From Hyparrhenia diplandra (lineage: Eukaryota > Streptophyta > Magnoliopsida > Poales > Poaceae): a DNA stretch of 64,000 nucleotides. How positions within the stretch are numbered: position 1 is the first letter of the stretch; the number at the start of each line of letters is the position of its first letter. The stretch lies in assembly GCA_015847255.1 (NCBI GenBank), contig JADLZK010012350.1:1-64000 (forward strand), given 5' to 3'. The notes below the pieces were generated by a model that saw only the letters and a program-made list of their open reading frames with translations, searched no databases and was not told where the DNA came from. This document shows positions 45,052-54,910 of the stretch, one piece after another. The position numbers were made by a program, and so were the translations under genes.

Positions 45052-45954
45052 ATGGAGCAACCCACTATTCAAATCCCATGCGCTCCCAAGGGCGAGCTCG
45101 TAGAACCACATGTCCGCGAAGCCAATCACGACTTCGAATATGAGCTCCGCCCGGGCTTTATAGCCATGGTTTGAGGCCCGAGCCTTTTCGGGCTCGGAAT
45201 ATGAAAACCCCTATCATCACTTACGGGAGTTTGAGCAGCTCTGCGGGTGCCCGACAGTGCGGGCATGACACATGACACGTTGAGGTGGAAGTTGTTTCCG
45301 TTCTCTCTTCTTCGCGAGGGCGACTCAATGGTACGCCCATAACGTAGGGTTGGTAAAGCGGAGATGGGGAAGAAAGCGGGCGTATTCTGTGTAGCGTTCT
45401 ACCCGATATCTAGAATCGCGCCCCCGCGACAAGAGATACTCAACTTCCGACAAATAGAGGGTGAAACCTTAGGTGCAGCACGGGACCGGTTTACCACGCT
45501 TACACAATCCGGCCTAGACACATCCATACCAAACCACGTGCTTTTACAACATTTTTGGCTAGGATTGGATAGGGCGACTGCCCTGCTGCTTGATTTAGCT
45601 GCCGGAGGGTCATTTTCACATAAAACCACAGCGGAAGGAGAAGCTCTCCTAAACCGTATTCTTGAGAATACTCCTCCGCTAGAACCCATCCGAGTGGAAC
45701 CCAAGCAGAAACCAGAGGAAGTCTCTTCGGTGAAAGCCGAACCTGTTAAACCTATAGAGAGACCCTCGCCTGAACCAGAACACAAGGAGACCGTATGCAC
45801 GGATCTCCCGTTCTTCGAGGTTGACCTTACTGATCAATTCGGTGACACCTCGAAGTACGAACAATGGAAGAAACCACCAGTCCCGGCTAGCCCTGAACAG
45901 CCCCTGGATAAAACTTTCCTCCGTGAGTCTATTAAGGAGCTAATGGCGCTATAA
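45052..45954 (+). pseudogene. gag: Element A gag, one stop and one frameshift
   Basis: Start MEQPTIQIPCAPKGELVEP at 45052. FEYELRPGFIAMV (45136-45171) is followed by a TGA at 45172-45174. The signature continues in another frame: ENPYHHLREFEQLCGC, then HDTLRWKLFPFSLL. The second half is open from 45364 to 45954 (196 codons) with FRQIEGETLGAARDRFTTL, FWLGLDRATALLLDLAAGGS and LNRILENTPP, then an acidic and Pro-rich tail with FFEVDLTDQFGDTS. This is Athila gag. Its stop TAA overlaps the ATG of the next frame (TAATG at 45952-45956). Confidence 0.88.
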
Positions 45955-46391
45955 TGGGCACGGAATGGTTGCGAGAGGAAGGACCCTCTTTCGAAGAAAT
46001 TCGGATAAGTGGCCCCTCTACACCAATCCATTGCAGATATCAGGGAAGTTTGGTGGAAGTCATGTATAACCCTACTGTGGGGATAAACATAATGTCCGAA
46101 ACCTTTGCACAAGCTTGTGTCGAGGAAGCTATTAGGACCCCCACAGCACGGACCTTGCGCATAGCACCACGAACCACCATTGAATGCCGTGAGGTTATAC
46201 ATGAACAAATCTTCCTGCATAAGGATGTCAAGTTGTCTCTGGACTTTCACGTTTTTGATATCCGAGACTTCGACATCCTAATCGGGCATCCCTTGGAAAA
46301 GATTCTTGATCTACCAATATCCGGGGATTTAGATGTCAAACTCGGGAAGAAAAAGCTTTCTATCCCGTTACTCGAGCTAAAGCTTCGGTAG
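45954..46391 (+). CDS. pol: Element A protease-region ORF (145 codons)
   Basis: An intact frame, MGTEWLREEGPSFEEIRISG to LLELKLR. It matches the retropepsin-like region of grass Athila pol: PIHCRYQGSLVEVMYNPTVG (about 46026-46085), INIMSETFAQACVEE, then FHVFDIRDFDILIGHPLEKI (about 46245-46305). The place where a D-S/T-G active site is expected reads N-P-T-V-G, so it may not be catalytic, or the true motif has decayed. The ILIGHPL segment is the typical second conserved block. The ATG overlaps gag's stop; in the family, pol is normally expressed as a polyprotein, so use of this ATG is uncertain. Confidence 0.7.
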   Translation: MGTEWLREEGPSFEEIRISGPSTPIHCRYQGSLVEVMYNPTVGINIMSETFAQACVEEAIRTPTARTLRIAPRTTIECREVIHEQIFLHKDVKLSLDFHVFDIRDFDILIGHPLEKILDLPISGDLDVKLGKKKLSIPLLELKLR

Positions 46392-47570
46392 AATGTAACC
46401 CTTCCTTGAGTACGACACGACCGAGGAGGTCATGGGAGTTATGCTATATGAGAACCCGAAGCGGACCTTGAAAAGACGCCCAATTCTTCATTGAAGAAGA
46501 GGGCGATTCACGGGAACTCATAGAACTTCCCAAAGAGGAAGAGCTAACTTCGGCCTCAGTTGAGCTTAAACCCCTACCCCGGGGCCTACGCTATGTCTTC
46601 CTAAACGGCGATTCACAAGCACCGGTCATCATAGCGATAAACTTTAGGACCCAGGAGACTACCCAGCTCATAGCCGTCTTAGAGAAACATAGATCGGTCT
46701 TCGGGTATTCCCTTCAAGATCTGAAAGGGGTAAGCCCAACACTATGCACACATCGCATACCTATTGACCCCACGAGCGGTACCCCATCATGCGAACCCCA
46801 GTAGCGAGGCTCAATAATGCGATGCGTGAAGTCGTGAAGAAGGAAGTTCTCAAGCTTCTTCACGCGGGATTATCTATCCCGTACCACACGATGATTGGGT
46901 TAGCCCACCCAAGTGGTTCCTAAAAAGGGAGGAATGACGGTCGTTGAGAACGCTAAAAACGAACTCATTCCACAAAGACAAGTCACGAGGGTGGAGAATG
47001 TGTATTGATTCTGAAAACTTAACAAGGCAACAAAGAAAGATCACTTCCGCTGCCCTTCATTGATGAAATGTTGGGCGGTTAGCGAAACACTCTTTCTTTG
47101 TTTCCTTGACGGGTATTCGGCTACCACGAGATCCCGATCCACCACGATGACGAGCAAGACCACGTTCACATGCCCATACGGAACCTATGCCTATCGTAGA
47201 ATGTCATTTTGGGCTGTGTAACGCCCGCTTCTTTTCAGCGGTGCATGATGTCTATCTTCTCGGACATGATCGAAGAAATCATGGAGGTCTTCATGGACGA
47301 TTTCTCCGTCTATGGTAAGACCTTCGAAAGTATGTCGAAGAACCTAGACCGGGTCTTGCGGCGATGCCGGGAAAAGGACACAGTACTTAACGGGAAAAGT
47401 GCCACTTTATGGTCCAAGAAGGCATCGTTCTTGGGCACCTCGTGTCGAGAGGGGATAGAGGTAGACAAAGCTAAGATAGAAGTTATCGAAAAGCTACCAC
47501 CCCTAGTGAACGTCAAAGGTATCCGTAGTTTCCTAGGCCACGCAGGTTTTATAGAAGATTCATAAAAGAT
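46392..47570 (+). pseudogene. pol: Element A reverse transcriptase, frameshifted
   Basis: Conceptual pieces: a linker (46430-46790), then ARLNNAMREVVKKEVLKLLH (46805-46865), VVPKKGG-like and WRMCIDS (46990-47010), LPFIDEML (about 47055-47075), FLDGYSGYHEIPIH-like (47100-47150), TTFTCPYGTYAYRRMSFGLC (47160-47220), PASFQRCMMSIFSDMIEEIM (47230-47285). The catalytic box is F-M-D-D at 47290-47301, the usual variant in Athila. The frame 47209-47565 is open to KGIRSFLGHAGF. Frameshifts lie near 46920, 47000 and 47100. Confidence 0.88.
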
Positions 47571-48120
47571 TTTTCGCAAATCGCTAGACCTCTTACGCCC
47601 CGCTAGCCAAAGATGTACCCTTTGACTTCACGGATGAGTGCTTGCGCTTTCGAAACCCTAAAGAAAGCACTCATCTCGGCTCCGATCATCCAACCCCCGG
47701 ATTGGTCGTTGCCATTTGAAATCATGTGCGATGCTAGCGACTTACATTTGTTGGTGCGGTCCTAGGCCAAACCAAGGACAAAAGCAAAGCATGCCATCGC
47801 ATATGCTAGCAAAACTCTAACGAGGAGCCTAGCTTAATTACGCCCACGCTACGAAAAAGAGCTCCGGCAGTAGTCTTTGCTATCGAGAAGTTTCGATCCT
47901 ACTTAGTGGGCGCAAAAATAATCGTTTATACGAGACCATGCCGCCCTTAAGTACCTTCTCACCAAAAAGGATGCGAAACCTGCTTTGATCCATTTGGATT
48001 CTTCTACTTCAAGAATTTGATATAGAAATAAAAGATAAAAGGGAGTAGAAAATACGATTGCGGATCATTTGTCGCTATATGCGGTAACTAACATGCGAGG
48101 AACCACCATTGCGACTACTG
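47571..48120 (+). pseudogene. pol: Element A RNase H, frameshifted
   Basis: Follows RT directly: ALISAPIIQPPDW (about 47665-47705), LPFEIMCDASD (47711-47745) with the metal-binding Asp in CDAS, HAIAYASKTLT (47790-47822), and later VFAIEKFRSYLVG-like text (47873-47910). Many stops. It carries the polyprotein from RT to integrase. Confidence 0.75.
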
Positions 48121-49450
48121 CAGCGGCGACATGCTACTCAAGGTGTCGCACTTCAACCCATGGTACGCAAACATTATGAATTACATGGTTGCGGGATCAT
48201 TACCACCTAGGGAGAACAAGCGGAAGCTCCAAATGGAGAGCGGCGGCACCTATGGGATGACCCATATACATGCGGGGTGTCGCGGGACGGTTTCTTTCGA
48301 GAAGATGCATTACCGGGGAGGAAGGAATGCGAGATCATCGAGAAATGTCATGCATCTCCCGCCGGGCATCGGGAGTATTTCGCACACAAGCTAAAATTTG
48401 GCGGTCGCGGATTCTTCGGCCGACGATGTATGGCGACGACGAAAAAGAGTTCATCGAGAAGATGCTACAAGCGCCCGAAGGCGGGGAACATCACAGCTCG
48501 TGATGCAATGCCCCTACACTACAACCTTCAAATAGAAATATTTGATGTGTGGGGCATTGATTACATGGGGCCATTCGAAGTCCCATGATTGCGAGTATAT
48601 CCCGGTGGCGGTAGACTACGTGTCAAAGTGGGTAGAGGCAATACCATGCGAGAGGCTGGCGATGGCAAGCACGCACGCCAAGATGTTCCATGAAATCATT
48701 TTTTCCCCGTTTGAGCGCCACGCATGGTGATCGGTGACGGAGGATCGCATTTCAAGGACAAGTCATTGAGGGCATTCTTGAAAGAGCTCGGCACTACGCA
48801 CAATATCGCTACCCCTTTATCATCCGCAAACCGGCGGTCAAGCGAAACCTCCAATAAACAAATCAAGAATATCCCGAGAAGGCGGTCAGCGAGATGGGAA
48901 GGGTGGAAGAATAAGCTACCCGATGCTCTCACGGGCATATCGGACAGCATACAAAGCCCCCATCGGCATGTGTCACCTTACCGGTGGTCTATGGCAAAAA
49001 CTTGCCATTTACCGGTTAATTTGGGCTCGAACACCGAGCTCATTGGGCCATCAAGAAGTGGAATATGGACGTCCGACTCGCCGGGAAGAACCGTCGAGAC
49101 AAATCTACGAACTAGAAGAATGGCGAGAGAAGGCGTACCCGCACGGTGCAAAAGCTCTACAAAGAGCGCACAAAAGATGGCATGATCACAAGCATCAAAT
49201 TCAAAAGAATTCGCCCACGGAGACAAAGTACTCCTATTCAATTCCGGGTGAAATTATTTGGCGAAGGGAAGCTGAGAAGCAAATGGAAAGGACCGTACAC
49301 CATCATCAATACATCGCCACACGGCACAATCACAATTCAAGATGACGCGGTGAGATACAAAAGGTAAGCGGTCAACGTCTTAAGCTTTTCTTGAACCAAG
49401 ACGATCTTAACCAAGAGCTCGATAGAATAGATTTATGCTTTGAGAATTAA
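48121..49450 (+). pseudogene. pol: Element A integrase, frameshifted; end of pol
   Basis: Zinc-binding part: EIIEKCHASPAGHR (about 48328-48370) and a CxxC-type end near 48465-48480. Core: FDVWGIDYMGPFEVP with the first Asp at 48559-48561, VIGDGGSHF with the second at 48736-48738, and SETSNKQIKNI with the Glu at 48844-48846; the triad is preserved though frames shift at about 48590, 48730 and 48830. The C-terminal part reads RVKLFGEGKLRSKWKGPYTI (49240-49300) and TITIQDD; pol ends RIDLCFEN then TAA at 49448-49450. No chromodomain is visible, as expected for Athila. Confidence 0.87.
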
Positions 49451-49940
49451 TTTTTAATGATCAGCATTTATAAAAAAAAAATTAATAATAATAGTAATAA
49501 TTATATTTATATATAATAATAGTAAAACATAAAAAGTTATCTACGTAGTTTTTAATTAAGTATTTACCTTTTTATTTTCCTTTTATTCTATTAAATTTAT
49601 GCTGGTCATTTGCTACACAAAGAATATTAACTTTCTAAATTAAATCAAAGCATAAACTATTTTCAAAATTCAAATTTGAGAATCAATTAGAGATCAGCAA
49701 GAAAGGAAACGTTTTTCGGCAAACCCCGATTCAAAACTTTTCGAAGAGGAAACGAATGTGGACTAAAAGCTTCGACCGGGGGCGCGCTGGGTGGTGCGCT
49801 ACACCACCTGGTGCGCCCGCACCACTGGCCACTCCGTTCGGGCTGGGATTTCACCCATCACCTTCCTCTTTCTCATAACCCCGCAATGGTGAGGTGCGCT
49901 CGAGATTTTAACTGCCAAAAGCGAGAGAGGAGTGTTTGTC
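49451..49940 (+). other. Spacer between pol and the downstream ORF of element A
   Basis: AT-rich (49460-49640) with A-rich runs, then GC-richer DNA with direct GTGCGC words (49785-49815). No gene. It would hold upstream control DNA for the TATA box at 49941. Confidence 0.5.
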
Positions 49941-49948
49941 CTATAAAA
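49941..49948 (+). promoter_or_regulatory. Internal TATA box downstream of element A pol
   Basis: CTATAAAATCC, followed by about 85 bp of CT-rich leader (CTCCTCCTCTCCATTCTTCA...) and an ATG at 50039 in a good context (GCAATGGC). This looks like a plant gene promoter inside the retrotransposon, 490 bp after the pol stop. Confidence 0.6.
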
Positions 49949-50038
49949 TCCACCCTCCTCCTCTCCATTCTTCACACCTCTCCTTCTTGCTCTTCTCCTC
50001 CTCTCAAATTCTCTTCTTCTAAGCCAAGAACAGCTGCA

Positions 50039-50484
50039 ATGGCAAACCATGCCCTTACCCTCTACAACTCCTCTCGTTCACTTTGCTCTCTCAATGAGGA
50101 TGACTTGATCTTCCCTAGTGACGAGGTGGAACCATCCTCTGTCGCCCCTCTTGCCGTGCTCCCTCCCCACGCTACTCATCCAGTGGAGGGAACAGCCATG
50201 TGTCCACGGGCAGATCCGTGACACGCAAGAGCATCCTCGGGCGCCCACCTCGTCCAACGGTGGGCACCCTGGGCATTAAGAGGAAGGAGCCCGGCGGTTT
50301 GGTGCCCGTACTACATCAACGGGGACATCTTCCTTCCACGCCTCCGACTACACCTACCCGCATACCGTTTGTCGGTGTCGACATGCCCACAAGAGGGCGT
50401 GGGAAGGGGCTTATGAAGAAGCCAACTCCCACTCCGGCAACATCTCCGAAGCGCTCCACGCCATCCATCCCTGGCGAATCCTAG
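50039..50484 (+). pseudogene. Proline-rich basic ORF downstream of element A pol, one frameshift
   Basis: Starts MANHALTLYNSSRSLCSLNE at 50039 and is open to 50219, where a frame change is needed. The next frame is open from about 50200 to 50484: RSVTRKSILGRPPRPTVGTL, LPSTPPTTPTRIPFVGVDMP, KGLMKKPTPTPATSPKRSTP. The first part is acidic in the middle (LNEDDLIFPSDEVEP), the second Pro/Thr/Lys-rich. No signal peptide, transmembrane segment or known domain, so it does not look like an envelope protein. Some Athila elements carry an extra ORF at this position; the role is unknown. Confidence 0.5.
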
Positions 50485-51929
50485 AAAGGCCCGAATGTTG
50501 TTGAGAGTCGCTCGAGTAGCGAAGGCCCTTTGAGGGTACCTCGTGCTGCACCTAGGAAGGCTCCTAATGTTTTGAGAGCCGTTCGAGGGTACTCCGTCAC
50601 TAAACACAGCTGGGAGTAGCACGGTTCCTAAGGTCCCTTCGCTAGCAACCTTAAACGCTAGAGTTAACTCTCTAAACAAGCTAGCGAAAACCTTAAGCGC
50701 AGAGGTAGAAGGGGCAGATTTAGAGAACGCTGATATCGGAAAGAACTAGACTCTTTTCGCCTAAACTTCAAGACTAAGCTAGCTAGGGTCGCTAGAGCGG
50801 CTAATGCGAGAGAGGCGCCCCGCTGAGCTACCTTTTAGAAGTGCTCTACCTCTTTATCAATAATTAGGCGCGCACAAGTTTTTAAATTTCAGTATTTCCC
50901 TTCCTAATATTCTATAATTCCTTCAAGTGTGCGCCCAGTTTGAATTATTTATAAATTCAATATAAAGTTTTATTATTATTGTCTATGTCTCCACTTGTTT
51001 TTGTCCTTGTACAAAAAGAAAATAAAAATAGGTACAAAAACAAGTGTGGGGGAGGTTATAAAGTCAAAGAAACGCAATTTATTAAAATTAAATTTTTGAC
51101 TTGTGATCTATCTTTAAATCTTCAAAAACCTGAACCAAGTTAGCAAAACTCCATCTCTATATCTACCAATTGATACATGGCATGCATACATTTTATTCCT
51201 CGCCGTAATACCAAGCTTGTTAAAACAATTACTCATCCTGAAAAAAACACGATTCATGTGGGTTGCATATGCTCTATCTAGTCTAAGTTGTTGCCAAATA
51301 TGATATGGTACAAATGGATTTTCTATGACTTCGTCCGTAAGAGAAACTCAACATCAGGAATCTATTCTTTGAAAAAGAGAAATGTCTTGGGCTATGCTAA
51401 AAAAAAAAAATGAATGAGATGAAAAATGGACAAGTGTCCGAGGGCGAGTAGAGCCCACATCTAAAAAAAAAAAAAAAAAGAAAAAGAAGAAGAAATGAGA
51501 TGAAAAATGGGCAAGTGTCCAAGGGCGAGTAAAGCCCACATCTCTAAAAAAAAAAAGAGAAAAAGAAAAGAGAGGAAATAAAAGACAAAAAGTCTAGGGC
51601 GAGCAGAGCCCACCTCTCCAAAAAAATTATTATTATAGCAATAAAGCCCATGCTTTCTCGAAAAATAAAATTTTATCTAAATAAAACCCGGATAAAAAGT
51701 TGATCAAAAAGGATGAATGATAAGCACCTCTCATTATAACCATTCTATCGGCAACCACCCAAGGCTTGGAGAAAAGCTAGAAAGCCCCATTACGATGAAA
51801 GGTAATAAAGGGTGGGAAAATGCTCACAAAGGCGGTAAGGCTTGGAATAACATGTATACAAGCTTACATCTTGGAGATTGAACCACTTTAGTCCTCGTGG
51901 CCTTCACTCGAGGGACGAGTAAAGGGCTA
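50485..51929 (+). other. Element A 3' non-coding region
   Basis: No protein gene. 50485-50640 contains three short direct repeats (AAGGCYC...AATGTT...TGAGAG...CGTTCGAG/GCTCGAG-type). AT-rich text with ACAAGTGTGGGGGAGG (51040-51055) follows, a purine run like a second PPT. The hairpin-like units lie at 51415-51620 (separate entry). Confidence 0.6.
51415..51620 (+). repeat. Three hairpin-like GGGCGAGTA-GAGCCCA units with A-tracts
   Basis: Unit 1 (about 51416-51462): GATGAAAAATGGACAAGTGT, then GAGGGCGAGTAGAGCCCACA. Unit 2 (51499-51541): same with GGGCAAGTGTCC and GAGTAAAGCCCACATCT. Unit 3 (51574-51617): GTCTAGGGCGAGCAGAGCCC. Each has a GGGC...GCCC stem with a 7-nt loop and is followed by an A-run of 6-17 bases. 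The same motif is in element D's 3' region. Confidence 0.65.
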
Positions 51930-51942
51930 AGTGTGGGGAGTT
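51930..51942 (+). promoter_or_regulatory. Polypurine tract of element A
   Basis: AGTGTGGGGAGTT abuts the 3' LTR start TGTTGACGG. Confidence 0.75.
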
Positions 51943-53300
51943 TGTTGACGGTAACCAACGACAAATTAAATACCGTCAACACAACACCAAAACAACCTAG
52001 AAATAGGAATTTCAACTAACATATTCTAAAGTTTTGGTGTTTATTTGGACTTGCGTGTACAAACTCATGGATGATCACTTTGGGCCAAAAAGACAAAGAA
52101 AAAGAAATAAAATCAACAAATAGAAAAAGGCCCAAAGGAGCAAATGGCAAGCCCAAACGTAAATCGCAACAAAACGTCGAAAACCAGCCGGGCCAAGTCC
52201 ACCTTACAACTTTTTGAGCAAGGAAGCCTAGCCTGCTCGAAGCCCGGCCAAACCCGGGCGGCGGCAGTGCGCGTGCACCACTGTGCGGCCGCACCCGGCC
52301 AAGGCGGTTCGAGCCCAGCTTCGGGAGGCGGTTTGTTACCTTCCAAAACCTGGTGAAACCGACGTGGGATGGTCGGTTTGGCGTACATGGAAGGTCTTCC
52401 TAGGTCGGTTTGGGTGTTTTTAGCACTTAGGTCCCTCTCCCTTGTGTATAAATAGACCCCTCTCTCCCTCTCAAAAAAGCAATACAAATTCAAAGGAGAA
52501 ACCAAATCCACTTGTGCAAGAGAGTAGAATTAGATCTTCTTCTTCTTCTACTTCTTCTATTCTATCTCCCAATTCTAGAGAGTGAGAGAGGGAAAGGCTA
52601 GAAAGAAGCTTGATTCTTTCTACCTAGAGTTTCCGGTTCGCCCCTCGGTGTTCCGCGGTTCCTAGGAGGACGGAGTCTTGGGACTTGTCGGTACCCCCCG
52701 GCTTGTACCTCTCGCAAGCTACTTACACTTTGGTAAGCAAATCTTGTGATTATCTTGCAGCTATTTAATTTCCATCGTATATTTTTCAGCAATTTGTAGA
52801 CTTGCTTGGGATTGGTAGATCGGTTTACGTTAGTTCTTGGTGGAGGAACTCTTTGACCGGGGAACCTTGGCCAACATCAAGAACTATGACCAATAGTGCA
52901 AACGTGGTGTTTGGACTAGCGTTCACCTACCTTTTGTGGTGCATCCCACGGTTGAGGGGGTAGGCGTCTTGGTCGTGACAAGCCTTGTCCGTCCTTTGAA
53001 ATCCCCCACGTTCGGGCCGTGTCGTAGAGCTAATTGCCGGACACCGCCCCTTGGGCGTGGGCGGTGCCGAAGTGAGTAGACAACGGACTTTAGGAATCAC
53101 CGCACGGAAAACTTAGCCTATAGATACCTCGCTACTCTTAGAAAACAAACCCTTGCCTTAGGTTGACATAGACCTGAAAAGCCACCGCGCGACCGGCCCC
53201 TCGTGAAAAATACGATACCCCCGCTACCACGGGTGAAGTGCTACAACGGTATTTCCGCGGCGCTTGCGGATTTCTCTCGTGTGCGTAAGAAACACCAACA
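51943..53300 (+). repeat. 3' LTR of element A
   Basis: TGTTGACGGTAACCAACGAC to GTAAGAAACACCAACA, pairing with 43591-44936. TATAAATA at 52447-52454. Confidence 0.94.
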
Positions 53301-53305
53301 ATGCC

Positions 53306-53571
53306 CCGCATTTCTTTGAGCGTTATTGCTAGGGTGACGGACTAGTGTATAGGTAATGCCTAGAAATGAGTGGTATACCTTGAGTTCATATTCGGTGAGA
53401 TTAACTCCACTATGGATAATGATACTATGTTACATCCCACTACTAACACCGCCTAACTCCGCTTTGTTGGATCATGAGGTTAATCCCATATCCAAGCTAA
53501 CATGATTAGATACATATCCCATATATATTTCTTTCGCCTTCCTAATTGGGATCGTGTAAGAAATATCAACA
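53306..53571 (+). repeat. Element B right part: PBS-like, leader and LTR end
   Basis: PBS-like GAGCGTTATTGCTAGGGTGA, a short leader with an ATG (53412, MDNDTMLHPTTNTA), and the end GTGTAAGAAATATCAACA before the TSD tgtgg. No pol. Confidence 0.65.
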
Positions 53572-53576
53572 TGTGG

Positions 53577-54150
53577 TAAGCCCGGGCATTTCTCAAAGTC
53601 TTGCTCGCAGCCCAGGAAGAACTACAAGCAAAGGTGTGTGGGACGTACACACTTTGCCAATGTCGAGGAAGTTCTCGAGGGAGAGACCGTGATGTACCGA
53701 TGACGTGTTTAGTTAACAATTGTAGTGTTGTTGTTTTATTTGATTCTCGGATCATCGCATTCATTCATGAGTCAAGAGTTTGCACGTAAGAATGGGGAAC
53801 AAATCACTCGACCTAGGGTTTGGCTATTGAATTAGTTCAGCAGGGCTGACCAGATTGACTAGGCAGAGGGTTGATGATGTAAAGATCATGATGGGCGATT
53901 TAGAAATAATAACCTCCTTGATAGTTTTACCCGACTTGTGTTTGGATGTCATCCTTGGGATGAATTGGATGAAGAGTTGGGGTGTAATCATAGATATGGT
54001 GAATAGAGTAGTGCATTTGAAGCACCCCCAAGACTTAAGCGAGCACCAAGTTTTGTTACCTAAAGCCATTGACCTTAACCGTGTTTCAATTTGCCTTGCA
54101 AGTGACTAGTATCTCGACATACCCGTAGTCCGTGAGTTTCCGGACGTCTT
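53577..54150 (+). pseudogene. pol: Element C: end of gag (zinc knuckle) and protease
   Basis: Resumes gag: KPGHFSKSC (about 53577-53605) supplies the His and last Cys of the CCHC knuckle interrupted at 42068. Protease region: VVVLFDS (about 53725-53750) matches the DSG active-site block, but the residues after Asp-Ser are changed. VDDVKIMMGDLEIITSLIVL and LCLDVILGMNWMKSWGVIID (53868-54000) are the typical C-terminal part in Tekay/Del elements. The frame 53855-54109 is open. Frameshifts at about 53690 and 53770. Confidence 0.82.
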
Positions 54151-54910
54151 CGGAAGACCTACGGATTGCCGCTAGATAGGGATGTTGAGTTTGCAATATA
54201 GTTAATTCCAAAGGATTTGCCCTATATCCCTCAAGACCTTACCGAATGCCACCCAATGAGTTAGCGTAATCGAAAGTACAGACTTCAAGAGTTGCTTGAG
54301 AAAGGTTTCATCGGACCTAGTTCGTCACCTTGGGGATGTCCAGCCTTGTTTGTGAAGAAGAAGGATCAAACGCCGAGGATGTGTGTGGACTATAGGCCAC
54401 TCAATGCGTAACAGTGAAGAATAAATACCGGTACCCGCATTGACATTCCTTTTGACCGATTGTCTCGAGCTAAAGTGTTCTCAAAGATAGACCTTCGATC
54501 TGGGTACCATCAGATTATAATCGTACCCCCGGGATATACCCAAGACCGCATTTTCGACGCGGTATGGTTTGTACTGAGTATCTCGTCATGTCCTTTGGCT
54601 TGATTTAATGCTCCAACACATTTCATGTGTTTGATGAATTCGGTGTTTATGCGAACTTGACAAGTTCGTGGTTGTATTCATCGATGACATATTGGTGTAT
54701 TCTGAAAATGAAGAAGAACATGCTGAGCATTTGAGGATAGTCTTGGAGAGACTCAGAGAGCATAAGTTGTATGCTAAATTCAGTAAGTGTGAGTTTTGGC
54801 CGAAGGAAGTGCATTTTTCGGGACATGTGTTATCCGAGAATGGAATTTCAGTAGATCCTAGTAAGGTGCAAGAGGTCTTTGGATTGAAAGCACCGTTTTA
54901 GTTTCGAGAT
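54151..54910 (+). pseudogene. pol: Element C reverse transcriptase, frameshifted
   Basis: Readable blocks: ELLEKGFIGPSSSPWGCPAL and FVKKKD (54290-54370), RMCVDYRPLNA (54378-54410), DLRSGYHQ-like (54490-54515), EYLVMSFGL (54577-54605). The frame 54668-54901 is open: VVFIDDILVYSENEEEHAEH with the catalytic F-I-D-D at 54677-54688, then LYAKFSKCEFW and GHVLSENGISVDPSK. This is chromovirus RT of Tekay/Retrosat type. Stops and shifts at 54410-54660. Confidence 0.87.

Larger units (their letters stand above)
43591..53300 (+). mobile_element. Element A: near-complete Athila-like Ty3/gypsy retrotransposon
   Basis: 9,710 bp with LTRs 43591-44936 and 51943-53300, PBS 44945-44963, gag, protease, RT, RNase H and integrase, a downstream ORF with its own TATA box, hairpin-like repeats and a PPT. 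TSD atgca / atgcc (43586-43590, 53301-53305; 4 of 5). The two LTRs differ mostly by indels of 1-5 bp. gag and protease frames are the longest open frames in the window from this class. RT and integrase contain several frameshifts. Confidence 0.93.
42069..53571 (+). mobile_element. Element B: Athila-like deletion derivative, split by element A
   Basis: Flanked by a perfect TSD tgtgg (42064-42068 and 53572-53576). B's own DNA is 42069-43590 plus 53306-53571 (about 1.79 kb). The left part is an LTR starting TGTTGACAC. The right part has a decayed tRNA-Asp PBS-like GCGTTATTGCTAGGG near 53320-53335, a short leader, and an LTR-like end GTAAGAAATATCAACA. gag-pol is missing. It thus looks like an internally deleted element rather than a simple solo LTR. 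Confidence 0.75.
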
